Of a stretch of DNA of 64,000 bases, positions 45,846-54,676 are shown one piece after another. Each line of letters begins with the position of its first letter. Position 1 is the first letter of the stretch. The notes below the pieces were generated by a model that saw nothing but the letters and a program-made list of their open reading frames with translations, had not been told where the DNA came from and searched no databases. Source of the DNA: Flavobacterium sp. ENC (GTDB lineage: Bacteria > Bacteroidota > Bacteroidia > Flavobacteriales > Flavobacteriaceae); assembly GCF_020991415.1 (NCBI RefSeq), contig NZ_JAJMOY010000003.1, positions 434,001-498,000 of the forward strand. The letters run 5' to 3'. Position numbers and translations under genes: made by a program.

Positions 45846-46886
45846 TTATAAAAAATAATCTTTAGCGTTTTCGGTATTGATAATATCGATTGGCAGCAGC
45901 TTTTCGGCACTGATTTCTTTTTCAAAGATAAAGTGCTCAATCAGACTGGTGGTTCCTAAATACGCCTGTCTTTTTGGATTTTGGTGAATCAAAAAGTCGA
46001 TTGTTTTATTATTTAAATATTCCAGATTGTTTTCCAGTAAATCATAACCCACAAGGGCAATTTTCTTTTCGGGATTTTTAGCGATAATTTTCGCCACCTG
46101 ATACGCTTTGGAAGTCGTTACAAACAGGCCTCCAATAGTTGGATTTGCTTCTAAATACTCTTTAAGCGTCGTTTTAAACTGAGGATGTTTGACCTTAAAA
46201 GTTTTGATTTCAAATTTTCCTTTACCAGACAGGTCAAAATAATCCCGGAATCCTTTTTCCTTTTCCTGCATGTGAATGGCGTTCTCATAATCTTCATCGA
46301 TATGGACGATGGCGATAGTGCCTTTCTGAAGCAGCAATTCCAGTAATCGGGCAGCAATTCTTCCGCTTTGAAATAAATCCTGGCCCACAAAACTTTTTAT
46401 GGAACTGGATTTAAGCTGGTTATTAAAAATACTCGTGATAATACCTTTTGAATTATACGTTTCAATAGCCTCATTCGCTTCTTTATGAAAAAGGGGAACT
46501 AACAAAACGGCATCGGGCGAAGCTGCTAAAACGGCTTTATTCGTTTCTACAAACGATACGGTGCTTGTCGCATCAAACAGGAAAATTTCAACTTTTACAT
46601 TAAAAGACTTAAATTCTTTTTTGGCTTCATTAATACCGTCAATACAAGGCTGCCAGTACGGATCATTTTTAGAATCCGGCAATAAAACACATATGGAATA
46701 GATTTGTGTCTTCTTTAAACTTCGTGCCATCAAGTTGGGCTGATAATCAATCTTATCCAGCACTTCATTCACCCTGTCAAGGGCATCCTGAGAGACTTTT
46801 CCTCTTTTATGCAAAACGCGGTCTACAGTGCCTTTAGAGACACCCGCAAGTTCTGCGATATCCTTAATTGTATAAATTTTTTCCAT
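45846..46886 (-). CDS. LacI-family transcriptional regulator of the sugar locus
   Basis: 346 residues from ATG 46886 (MEKIYTIKDIAELAGVSKG). The helix-turn-helix is DIAELAGVSKGTVDRVLHKR, followed by the hinge helix YQPNLMARSLKK and a periplasmic-binding-protein-like sensor (from about residue 60, IYSICVLLPDSKNDPYWQPC). The TVDRVL form of the recognition helix marks a Bacteroidota subgroup of LacI. Two operator palindromes lie between it and the divergent nucleotidyltransferase gene, and further copies at two other promoters, so it probably controls the whole island. Effector unknown, likely an amino sugar or its phosphate. Confidence 0.92.
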   Translation of the reverse strand: MEKIYTIKDIAELAGVSKGTVDRVLHKRGKVSQDALDRVNEVLDKIDYQPNLMARSLKKTQIYSICVLLPDSKNDPYWQPCIDGINEAKKEFKSFNVKVEIFLFDATSTVSFVETNKAVLAASPDAVLLVPLFHKEANEAIETYNSKGIITSIFNNQLKSSSIKSFVGQDLFQSGRIAARLLELLLQKGTIAIVHIDEDYENAIHMQEKEKGFRDYFDLSGKGKFEIKTFKVKHPQFKTTLKEYLEANPTIGGLFVTTSKAYQVAKIIAKNPEKKIALVGYDLLENNLEYLNNKTIDFLIHQNPKRQAYLGTTSLIEHFIFEKEISAEKLLPIDIINTENAKDYFL

Positions 46887-46893
46887 ATAGAAA

Positions 46894-46901
46894 CAAATAT
46901 A
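46894..46901 (-). promoter_or_regulatory. -7 box of the LacI-family gene
   Basis: TATATTTG on the minus strand matches TAnnTTTG; the ATG follows by 7 bp. No TTG at -33, as expected if an activator assists. Confidence 0.45.
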
Positions 46902-46936
46902 TATAAAAATCAAATATGAGAAAATATTAAATTTTA

Positions 46937-46950
46937 TGTGTTCGAAAACA
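46937..46950. promoter_or_regulatory. Operator site C1
   Basis: TGTGTTCGAAAACA, 13 of 14 matches to the palindrome. Centre 21 bp (two helical turns) from C2. Confidence 0.7.
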
Positions 46951-46957
46951 TTTTAAT

Positions 46958-46971
46958 TGTGTTCGAGCACA
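46958..46971. promoter_or_regulatory. Operator site C2
   Basis: TGTGTTCGAGCACA, one mismatch. Centre 46.5 bp upstream of the candidate -7 box at 47011. Confidence 0.7.
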
Positions 46972-47010
46972 TTTTAACACAATTTTCTTTTTTTATAAAA
47001 TATTAATATA

Positions 47011-47018
47011 TATTTTAG
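47011..47018 (+). promoter_or_regulatory. Candidate -7 box of the sugar-metabolism operon
   Basis: TATTTTAG, followed by CCGAATA, resembles the box before susC (TAGTTTAG, followed by CCAATA). No TTG at -33. Chosen partly because its distance to the operator equals that at the other two promoters. The remaining ~185 nt of leader up to 47204 hold no visible gene. Confidence 0.35.
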
Positions 47019-47204
47019 CCGAATATTAATCATATAGTTTATGATATTAACGTAAATATTGTCAGATTAATATTTATTTTTCGATTTATAAGAGAAGTTT
47101 TCAATATGCAGTATAATTTTTTCAGGATGCTTTTTGAAATGAATTTGAAAATAAAATCCAGCCAAAAACAATTAAAAATAATAAACCATTAATATACTAT
47201 TTAA

Positions 47205-48113
47205 ATGAGCAAAAGTAAACCTACTCTCGTGATCTTGGCGGCAGGTATTGGAAGTCGATATGGAGGATTAAAACAGTTAGATACATTTACTCCCGAAGGA
47301 GATACCATTATGGATTTTTCGATATATGACGCATTGCAGGCAGGCTTTGGAAAATTTGTATTTATTATAAGTAAAAATATTGAAGAAGAATGCAAAGAAA
47401 TATTTAATAAAAAACTGGAAGGAAAAGCCGAAATAGGATATGTTTTTCAGGAAATTGGCAATGTTCCGAAACAATATCAAAATCCGGAAAGAAAAAAGCC
47501 CTGGGGAACCGGGCATGCCCTGCTAATGGCAAAGGATGAAGTAACCGAAAATTTTGCGATTATTAATGCCGATGATTTTTACGGAAAAGAAGCTTTTGAG
47601 ATCATGGCAAAAGCCTTAACCGAAATGGACAAGGAATCTTATCATTTCAACATGATGGCCTATCTCCTGAAAAATACGGTTTCTGATCATGGCTTCGTGT
47701 CAAGAGGCGAATGTCAGGTAGATGAAAATAATTTTCTGACCGATGTTACCGAACGTACCCATATCGAAAAAATAAACGGTACACTCATGCGTAAAGAGGA
47801 TAACGGTGATTTTATTCCCATTGATGAAAATACAATCGTTTCTATGAATTTCTGGGGTTTTACGCCAAAATGTTTTGAATTTGGCGGTGCTCTTTTTGAA
47901 GAATTCCTGAAAGAAAACGAACACGATTTAAAAGCCGAATTTTTTATTACCTCTGTTGTAAATGAGATTTTAAAATCAGAGAATGCATCGCTTGAAGTAC
48001 TTCAGTCGAATGCAAAATGGTTTGGAGTGACCTACAAGGAAGATAAGGAAATTGTAAAAAAAGAAATCGAAAAGCTGAGAGCCCAAAAAGTTTATCCAAC
48101 TAACCTCTGGTAA
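47205..48113 (+). CDS. Sugar-1-phosphate nucleotidyltransferase
   Basis: 302 residues with the nucleotidyltransferase N-terminus LVILAAGIGSRYGGLKQLD (GxGxR with catalytic Lys) and the metal motif INADDFYG. The segment KKPWGTGHALLMAK binds the base. It should activate a hexose or hexosamine 1-phosphate with UTP (or another NTP). It opens an operon with a sugar kinase, a 4-epimerase and a permease, as in the Bifidobacterium lacto-N-biose locus (kinase, uridylyltransferase, epimerase). The nucleotide and sugar are inferred from that context. Confidence 0.8.
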   Translation: MSKSKPTLVILAAGIGSRYGGLKQLDTFTPEGDTIMDFSIYDALQAGFGKFVFIISKNIEEECKEIFNKKLEGKAEIGYVFQEIGNVPKQYQNPERKKPWGTGHALLMAKDEVTENFAIINADDFYGKEAFEIMAKALTEMDKESYHFNMMAYLLKNTVSDHGFVSRGECQVDENNFLTDVTERTHIEKINGTLMRKEDNGDFIPIDENTIVSMNFWGFTPKCFEFGGALFEEFLKENEHDLKAEFFITSVVNEILKSENASLEVLQSNAKWFGVTYKEDKEIVKKEIEKLRAQKVYPTNLW

Positions 48114-48114
48114 T

Positions 48115-49218
48115 ATGGAAACGGAACATTTAAAATTTATATTCGACCAGTTTGACCATATCGGGGTTTTCAAAAGTTTTGAAGAACTGGCGTCCGGTCA
48201 TATCAATGATACGTATTTGATAACAACTGATAGTCGTAAACAGTTTATTTTGCAGCGCATTAACGATGGCGTTTTTAAAGACGTTCCCGGTCTTATTGCC
48301 AATAAGGTCAGCGTAAGCAAACATCTGCTGAAGAAACTGAAACATTTACCGGAAAACGAACTAAAACGTCGTGTTTTAACTTTCATCGGCACCAGAAAAG
48401 GTGTTTTTTATTATCAAGATGCGGCAGGAAATTTCTGGAATATGATGGTGTATATAGAAGGAAGCCTGACTTTTGAAACCGTTAATAATGAAGAAATTGC
48501 CTATGAAGGAGGCAAGTTATTTGGAGAGTTCCTGAATCTGACCAGTGATTTTGATGCCAGAAAACTTACAGAAGTCATTCCGAATTTTCATAATATGGCA
48601 TTTCGTTATGCCCAGTTTGATATTGCCTTAAAGGAAGCTTCGGTACAACGAATCGAACAAGCCAAAACCTGCATTAACCTAGTTCACGAACTTAAAGAAG
48701 AGATGCACGTTTTGCAAAAATTAAAAGATACCGAAAAAATTAAATTAAGAGTGACGCACAATGATACCAAAATATCAAACGCACTTTTCGATGCGGACAA
48801 AAAGGGGCTTTGCGTCATCGATACCGATACGGTGATGCCCGGAATTATCCATTATGATTTTGGGGATGCCATACGAACCATTTGCAATACGGCTGCCGAA
48901 GATGAAAAAGACCTCGAACGGGTGAATTTCAATTTACAGTATTACAAAGCTTATGTAAAAGGTTTTCTGGAAAAAACAAATTCGTCCCTTTCGCTGTTAG
49001 AAATAAAATACCTGCCGCTTGGTGCCAAAACGATGGTATTTATCATGGCATTGCGCTTTCTGACAGACTTCTTAAATGACGATATATACTATAAAACCGA
49101 ATACCCGGAACATAATCTGGATCGCTCCAAAAATCAATTCAAACTGATTGAAAGTCTTTCGGAACAATTTAAGGAAATGGAAGATTACAATCTGAATTTC
49201 ATCGGATCATTAAAATAA
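48115..49218 (+). CDS. APH-fold sugar kinase, N-acetylhexosamine 1-kinase-like
   Basis: 367 residues. The aminoglycoside-phosphotransferase catalytic loop reads RVTHNDTKISNALFD (HxDxxxxN) and the metal motif VIDTDTVMPG; the N-terminus GHINDTYLITTDSRKQFILQ matches the family's nucleotide lobe. NahK of Bifidobacterium has the same fold and phosphorylates GlcNAc and GalNAc at C1. It starts 1 bp after the nucleotidyltransferase stop and is followed by the epimerase after 5 bp, so the three act in sequence. Substrate inferred. Confidence 0.78.
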   Translation: METEHLKFIFDQFDHIGVFKSFEELASGHINDTYLITTDSRKQFILQRINDGVFKDVPGLIANKVSVSKHLLKKLKHLPENELKRRVLTFIGTRKGVFYYQDAAGNFWNMMVYIEGSLTFETVNNEEIAYEGGKLFGEFLNLTSDFDARKLTEVIPNFHNMAFRYAQFDIALKEASVQRIEQAKTCINLVHELKEEMHVLQKLKDTEKIKLRVTHNDTKISNALFDADKKGLCVIDTDTVMPGIIHYDFGDAIRTICNTAAEDEKDLERVNFNLQYYKAYVKGFLEKTNSSLSLLEIKYLPLGAKTMVFIMALRFLTDFLNDDIYYKTEYPEHNLDRSKNQFKLIESLSEQFKEMEDYNLNFIGSLK

Positions 49219-49223
49219 TACAA

Positions 49224-50150
49224 ATGAAAAAATATGTCATTACCGGAGGTGCCGGTTTTATTGGAAGCCACATTGCCGAGCATTTATCGAAAGAAGGCCA
49301 TCAGGTTACTATACTTGATAGCTTAAGAACGGGATTCAAACACAACCTAAACGGTTTGAATGTTGATTTTGTACAAGGAGATATTCGCGATGAAAATTTA
49401 GTAAATGAAGTGGTAAGCGGAGCAAGCGGAATTTTTCATCTGGCTGCATTGGTAAGCGTTCCGGAGTCTTTGTTGAAAATTAAAGAATGTATCGAAATCA
49501 ATACCGTCGGAACTATCAATATTCTGGAGGCTGCCAGAAATAATACAGGCTGTAAAGTGGTGTTGTCAACATCTGCAGCGAACTATGGCAACAATCCGGT
49601 TTTGCCAAAAGTAGAAACCATGTTTCCGGAACCCATGACACCTTATGCAGTTACAAAACTAGACGGGGAATATTATTTAAAAATGTATCTTGATCAGTAT
49701 CAGGTTCCAACAGCATCGTTGAGATACTTTAATGTTTTTGGCCCGCACCAGAACCCCGAATCGGCGTATGCGGCGGCAGTGCCTATTTTTATTAATAAAG
49801 CGCTTCAGAACGAACCCATCATTATTTATGGCGACGGCTCGCAAACCAGAGATTTTATTTATGTCAAAGATGTTGTAAAAGCGAATATCCTGGCTTCCCA
49901 AAAAGGAAATGAAACCTACAATGTAGCACTCGGACACAGCACTTCGGTATTAGAATTGGCCGAAAAAATCATAAAAATTACCAATTCAAAATCGCAGCTA
50001 AAATTTCTTGAAGAAAGACCCGGAGACATCAAACATTCGAAAGCCAATCCTGAAAAATTCAATCAATTGGGCTTCAAACCGGAATATACCATTGATAAAG
50101 CCTTAGAAGAAACCATTCTTTTTTACCATCAGGAATTAGTCAGTAAATAA
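49224..50150 (+). CDS. UDP-sugar 4-epimerase-like NAD-dependent epimerase/dehydratase
   Basis: 308 residues of the extended short-chain dehydrogenase family. N-terminal YVITGGAGFIGSHIAEHLSK binds NAD; the catalytic pair is Y-x-x-x-K in TPYAVTKLDGEYY with LSTSAANYG upstream. Length and features fit a UDP-glucose/UDP-GlcNAc 4-epimerase (GalE/WbpP/Gne). In this operon it would convert UDP-GalNAc to UDP-GlcNAc or the galactose pair. It sits 5 bp after the kinase gene. Confidence 0.82.
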   Translation: MKKYVITGGAGFIGSHIAEHLSKEGHQVTILDSLRTGFKHNLNGLNVDFVQGDIRDENLVNEVVSGASGIFHLAALVSVPESLLKIKECIEINTVGTINILEAARNNTGCKVVLSTSAANYGNNPVLPKVETMFPEPMTPYAVTKLDGEYYLKMYLDQYQVPTASLRYFNVFGPHQNPESAYAAAVPIFINKALQNEPIIIYGDGSQTRDFIYVKDVVKANILASQKGNETYNVALGHSTSVLELAEKIIKITNSKSQLKFLEERPGDIKHSKANPEKFNQLGFKPEYTIDKALEETILFYHQELVSK

Positions 50151-50176
50151 AAATAACTAACCCAAAAACCAATACT

Positions 50177-51550
50177 ATGTCAGAAATCGATATTACTTTA
50201 AAAAAAGAACAAAGCAGTACTTTGATTCCAATGGTTATTTTAACCTCCTTATTTTTTATTTTCGGATTCGTAACCTGGCTCAACGGACCGCTAATTCCAT
50301 TTTTTAAATTAGCTTGTGAGTTAACCGAATCACAATCGTATTTCGTGACCTTTGCGTTTTATATTGCTTATTTCGTCATGGCAATTCCGTCTTCTTTCCT
50401 AATCGAAAAAGTAGGATACAAAAACGGAATCTCATTAGGATTACTGGTCATTGCCGTTGGAGCATTATTGTTTTATCCGGCTGCCGAAGCCCGTACTTTT
50501 GGGCTGTTCTTAATCGCCTTATTTGTTATGGGAACCGGTTTGGCCGTTTTACAGACAGCAGCCAATCCGTATGTCGTTGTCATTGGCCCGCGCGAAAGTG
50601 CCGCTGCACGAATCAGCGTACTGGGAATTGCCAATAAACTGGCAGGTTTTCTGGCTCCGTTACTATTGACATCATTGGTTTTGTCTAATATTGGGGATTA
50701 TTCGGCAGATAAAATTGCTCTTATGACTTCGGTTCAAAAAGAAAGCGCGCTCGATTTACTGGCTTTGCAACTGCAAACGCCTTATATGTACATGGCGGGA
50801 ATTATGCTGGTTCTGGCAGTTTTGGTAAAGTTTTCCCCGCTTCCCGAAATCAATTTGGACAATGAGGGACAAGTAGCGCATCTGAGTATTTTCAAACAAA
50901 TAAAAGAAGCCTTCAAACATCCGCAACTGGTTTTTGGTGTGATTACGCTGATGGTGTACATTGCTGCCGAAGTTCTGGCCGGAGATTCCATTGGAGGTTT
51001 CGGAAAACAATTGGGCGTTTACGGAGAGAATGGTTCTTTTTATCTGAAACTGACTTCTTTTACGATGACTGCCATGGTCGTTGGTTATATTTTAGGAATT
51101 ACACTTATTCCCAAATATGTTTCGCAGGTTTTTGCCCTAAAAGCATCCGGGTTTTTAGGTCTTGTTTTAGTGGCCTTAATCGTGATACTTTCTCCAAAAA
51201 TAATGATTCAGTTACCTGGAATTCCACAATTACCGTTAATTATTATTTTGGTTGCACTTTTAGGATTGGCCAATGCACTCTGCTGGCCGGCCATCTGGCC
51301 AATGGCACTTCAGGATCTGGGCGGATTTACTAAAATTGGAGGTGCAGTACTTATTATGGGAATCATAGGCGGTGCGGTTTTTCCTTTATTCTATGGTTTG
51401 CTGGCAGACAATATCAATACGGCAAATATAGCGGCAGGTACTGTAGCAACAGCAAAAAGCGGAAATCAACTGGCCTATTTAATATTAATACCGGCCTATC
51501 TTATGATCGTATTTTTTGCCTTCAAAGGGCATAAGTACAGGAAATGGTAG
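50177..51550 (+). CDS. Sugar MFS transporter, FucP/NagP family
   Basis: 457 residues, 12 membrane helices. The first segment FIFGFVTWLNGPLIPFFKLA and EKVGYKNGISLGL are typical of the fucose-permease family, whose members import L-fucose, glucose/galactose or GlcNAc (NagP) by H+ symport. It lies 26 bp behind the epimerase and closes the operon. The linked genes point to an amino sugar as cargo. Confidence 0.88.
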   Translation: MSEIDITLKKEQSSTLIPMVILTSLFFIFGFVTWLNGPLIPFFKLACELTESQSYFVTFAFYIAYFVMAIPSSFLIEKVGYKNGISLGLLVIAVGALLFYPAAEARTFGLFLIALFVMGTGLAVLQTAANPYVVVIGPRESAAARISVLGIANKLAGFLAPLLLTSLVLSNIGDYSADKIALMTSVQKESALDLLALQLQTPYMYMAGIMLVLAVLVKFSPLPEINLDNEGQVAHLSIFKQIKEAFKHPQLVFGVITLMVYIAAEVLAGDSIGGFGKQLGVYGENGSFYLKLTSFTMTAMVVGYILGITLIPKYVSQVFALKASGFLGLVLVALIVILSPKIMIQLPGIPQLPLIIILVALLGLANALCWPAIWPMALQDLGGFTKIGGAVLIMGIIGGAVFPLFYGLLADNINTANIAAGTVATAKSGNQLAYLILIPAYLMIVFFAFKGHKYRKW

Positions 51551-52011
51551 GGGGAAGTTTTTAGTCTCAGTCTCAGTCTCAGTTTTCAGTTTTCAGTTTT
51601 CAGTTTCGGGTTTCAAGTTTCAGGTTTCAAGTTTTCAGAAGTTTGGACCAAGTTGGCCTCCCGAGTGAAGTCGAAGGATGACACGGGAAAATCGAAAGGA
51701 ATTCAATTAAGTTTTTTGAATTGCCGTTGGTTTTAACCAACGGATTTCATTTGATCAGGCTTGGCTTTAGCCGAACTTTTAATTCAGCTAAAGCCAATTT
51801 GACTACCTTTTTTAAACCTCCGGCTAAAGCGGTAGGCTATTCAAAAATGACAAAGTTCAGATAAACACCACATTTTATTCATCGATCTGATTTTCAGATT
51901 ACCACTAAGTACTCCAATTAATATTTGATGTGCTCCGGGGCAGCTTATGCCTTTTTTTAGCTCAACGGGCTGTTTTAAAATAAAGAAAAACACAATAAAA
52001 TATAGTTCAAA
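51551..52011. repeat. Repeat-rich spacer before the nagB fusion gene
   Basis: Contains (GTCTCA)n and (GTTTTCA)n tandem stretches (51561-51640), a GAGTGAAGTCGAAGGA word (51663), a 20-nt palindrome CCGTTGGTTTTAACCAACGG (51724-51743) and an 11-bp hairpin TTGGCTTTAGC / GCTAAAGCCAA (51761-51771, 51787-51797). No gene or operator palindrome is visible. Confidence 0.7.
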
Positions 52012-53940
52012 ATGATAAAAAGTAATATAGACAAAGCAACAGGTTTCGAAAAACGATTTGAAAATATTAATACCGTTGTTTTCGAAAATTCAAATGAAGC
52101 TTCAAAAGCAGTTGCTAAAGAAATTGCAGTCTTGATTCAGGCAAAACAAAAAGAAAATAAGCCTTGTATTTTAGGTCTTGCCACAGGATCTTCCCCAAAA
52201 GGATTGTATGCGGAACTGGTTCGTCTGCATAAGGAAGAAGGATTGAGTTTCAAAAACGTAATCAGTTTCAATCTGGACGAATATTATCCGATGGAACCTA
52301 ACTCCATCAACAGTTATGTGCGTTTTATGAAAGAATTGCTGTTTGACCATGTCGATATTTTACCTGAAAACGACCATGTTCCGGACGGGCTTCTCACCAA
52401 AGAGCAAATTGCGGATTACTGCCACGATTACGAAGCTAAAATTGAAGCACTTGGCGGAATCGATTTGCAGATTCTGGGAATTGGAGGAAACGGACATATT
52501 GGTTTTAACGAATCCGGTTCATTACAAAACTCTAAAACACGTCTGGTAGCCTTAGATCATATTACAAGAGTTGCCGCCAGCAAGGATTTTTCAGGTTTGA
52601 GCAATACCCCCCGAACAGCGATTACACTCGGAGTAAAAAAAATCATGGAAGCCAAACAGGTGATCTTAATGGCCTGGGGAGAAGGAAAAGCAAATGTGGT
52701 AAAAAGATCCGTAGAAGATGAAGTAACGAACAGGGTACCCGCATCCTTTTTGCAGGAACATGACAATGCCGTTTTTGTATTGGACAAGGAAGCTTCTTCC
52801 AAACTCACCAGAATCAACCGGCCATGGCTGGTAGAAAAAGTGATCTGGACAGATAAACTTATCAGAAAAGCGGTTTTGGGATTGGCACTCGATCTTAAAA
52901 AACCAATCTTAATGTTAACCGACGCTGATTATATCGAAAATGGCATGAGTGATTTACTGGCAGATTCAGGTCCTGCTTATGACATAAACATCAAAATATT
53001 CAACAAACTACAAAATACCATTACAGGCTGGCCGGGCGGAAAACCAAACGCTGATGATTCCAACCGTCCGGAAAGAGCAGAGCCGGCCAGAAAACGTGTA
53101 CTGATTTTCAGTCCCCATCCTGATGATGATATCATTAGTATGGGAGGCACTTTCATGCGTCTGCAGGAACAGGGACATGAAGTGCATGTAGCCTACCAAA
53201 CCTCCGGAAATATTGCTGTTGCTGACGATGAGGCCTTACGTTTTGCAAGATTCGTAATTGACTACAATGAGAAATTCGGCATCAAAAGTGCCGAAGCCGA
53301 TACAATCTACCAAAAAGCACAAACTTTTCTGGAGAATAAAAAGAACAGCGAAATAGACATTCCGGAAGTACGTTACATCAAAGGACTCATCAGAAAAGGC
53401 GAGGCGAGAGCCACAAGTCACTTTGTAGGTTTAACAGATGATCAGATTCATTTTATGGAACTTCCGTTTTACGAAACCGGAACAATCGAGAAAAAACCAA
53501 TCGGCCCGGAAGATATTCAGCTGACAATCGATTTAATTGAAAAAATAAAACCACACCAAATCTACGCGGCTGGCGATTTAGCCGATCCGCACGGAACCCA
53601 TAAAGTATGTCTGGATGCTATTTTTGAAGCTGTCAAAGCCTTAAAACCAAAACCTTTTATGGACGACTGCTGGTTGTGGCTGTACCGCGGCGCCTGGCAG
53701 GAATGGGGCATTGACGAAGTCGAAATGGCGGTACCTATGAGCCCCGATCAGGTGCTGGCCAAACGCCACGGAATCTTCAAACACCAGTCACAAAAAGACG
53801 GGGTTGTTTTCCAGGGAACAGACGCCAGGGAATTCTGGCAGAGAGCCGAAGACCGAAACAGGGAAACAGCACAAGTATACCAACAAATGGGTCTGGCAAG
53901 TTACGCCGCTATGGAGGCTTTTGTGAGATGGTATTATTAG
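52012..53940 (+). CDS. nagB: Glucosamine-6-phosphate deaminase fused to a PIG-L deacetylase
   Basis: 642 residues. Residues ~1-290 are NagB: LATGSSPKGLYAEL (phosphate loop), FNLDEYYPM (catalytic Asp/Glu), GIGGNGHIGFNESG (His with Glu). Residues ~365-630 are a PIG-L/LmbE type deacetylase: FSPHPDDDIISMGG (HPDD metal motif) and AAGDLADPHGTHKVC. NagB makes fructose-6-P and ammonia from GlcN-6-P; the PIG-L part probably removes the N-acetyl group first, replacing NagA, which is not in the window. The fused form is typical of Bacteroidota. It ends in a hairpin spanning its stop codon. Confidence 0.93.
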   Translation: MIKSNIDKATGFEKRFENINTVVFENSNEASKAVAKEIAVLIQAKQKENKPCILGLATGSSPKGLYAELVRLHKEEGLSFKNVISFNLDEYYPMEPNSINSYVRFMKELLFDHVDILPENDHVPDGLLTKEQIADYCHDYEAKIEALGGIDLQILGIGGNGHIGFNESGSLQNSKTRLVALDHITRVAASKDFSGLSNTPRTAITLGVKKIMEAKQVILMAWGEGKANVVKRSVEDEVTNRVPASFLQEHDNAVFVLDKEASSKLTRINRPWLVEKVIWTDKLIRKAVLGLALDLKKPILMLTDADYIENGMSDLLADSGPAYDINIKIFNKLQNTITGWPGGKPNADDSNRPERAEPARKRVLIFSPHPDDDIISMGGTFMRLQEQGHEVHVAYQTSGNIAVADDEALRFARFVIDYNEKFGIKSAEADTIYQKAQTFLENKKNSEIDIPEVRYIKGLIRKGEARATSHFVGLTDDQIHFMELPFYETGTIEKKPIGPEDIQLTIDLIEKIKPHQIYAAGDLADPHGTHKVCLDAIFEAVKALKPKPFMDDCWLWLYRGAWQEWGIDEVEMAVPMSPDQVLAKRHGIFKHQSQKDGVVFQGTDAREFWQRAEDRNRETAQVYQQMGLASYAAMEAFVRWYY

Positions 53941-53997
53941 TCGCAGTTTACAGTCTCAGTTTACAGTCCGAATACTGAGACTGAATACTGCGACTAA
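53937..53997. repeat. Long hairpin at the nagB stop codon
   Basis: TTAGTCGCAGT ... CAGTCTCAGT faces ACTGAGACTG ... ACTGCGACTAA, about 24 paired bases with few mismatches. It starts inside the last codons of the gene. No long T-tract follows; it may be a weak terminator or a repeat remnant. Confidence 0.6.
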
Positions 53998-54008
53998 AAC
54001 CTGGCGAT

Positions 54009-54485
54009 AATTCGCGGCAAAAAATCACTCTAATCCTTTAATCTGTGGCAACACACACACACACATAACTTACTTCAATCAAAAAGCTTTGCGGTTTAGT
54101 TTTCAGTTTCAGTATTTCAATCTCGGTTTCAGCTACTGTTAAGTGCAAACCGGGAAGTTATTTCTGCGACAGAGAGTTTGCCACGAATTACACGAATCCA
54201 CACAAATTAAATTCGTGATCATTCGTGCAATTCGCGGCAAAAAATCACTCTAATCCTTTAATCTGTGGCAAAACACACACACAACTTACTTCAATCAAAA
54301 AGCTTTGCGGTTTAGTTTTCAGTCTCAGTATTTCAGTCTCGGTTTCAGTTACTGTTAAGTGCAAACCGGGAAGTTATTCCTGCGACAGAGAGTTTGCCAC
54401 GAATTACACGAATTCACATAAATTAAATTCGTGATCATTCGTGCAATTCGCGGCAAAAAATCACTCTAATCCTTTAATCTGTGGC
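54009..54485. repeat. Tandem duplication of a ~220-bp unit
   Basis: Unit starts at TTCGCGGCAAAAAATCACTC at 54011, 54231 and 54447 (periods 220 and 216). Two nearly identical full copies and a 39-bp start of a third are seen. Each unit contains an (AC)n run, GTTTTCAGT words and a GCCACGAATTACACGAAT / ATTCGTGCAATTCGCGGC hairpin. An ORF at 54225-54434 merely spans these repeats. Confidence 0.85.
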
Positions 54486-54506
54486 CAAAAAAATCACAAC
54501 TTTAAT

Positions 54507-54648
54507 CACAAAGCTTTGCGGCCCTTGTCACTCAAACTTTAGCATAAAACCTTTGCGGACTTTGCGGTTGAATTAAGCACAAAGCTTTGCGATCCTTCCC
54601 ACTCAAACTTCAGCATAAAAAACCTTGCGAACTTTGCGGTTAAATTTT
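54507..54648. repeat. Tandem ~71-bp repeat of the CACAAAGCTTTGCG type
   Basis: Two copies start at 54507 and 54578: each runs from CACAAAGCTTTGCG through ACTCAAACTT, AGCATAAAA, to ACTTTGCGGTT. It lies directly before the second glmM. Confidence 0.75.
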
Positions 54649-54676
54649 TTAAGCATAAATAATAATCAACAAAAAA

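Noticed and set aside
51561..51640. Short direct repeats that could look like a CRISPR array
   Set aside because: The units are 6-7 bp runs (GTCTCA, GTTTTCA) without unique spacers of constant length, and no cas genes are near.
52012..53940. An inactivating Asp-to-Asn change in the NagB motif GIGGNGHIGFNE
   Set aside because: As I recall, Asn or other residues are accepted at this place in Gram-positive NagB proteins; His and Glu are kept, so loss of function is not indicated.
54225..54434. A 69-codon frame in the spacer before glmM copy 2
   Set aside because: It merely spans the 220-bp tandem repeats and hairpins; the translation is not protein-like.
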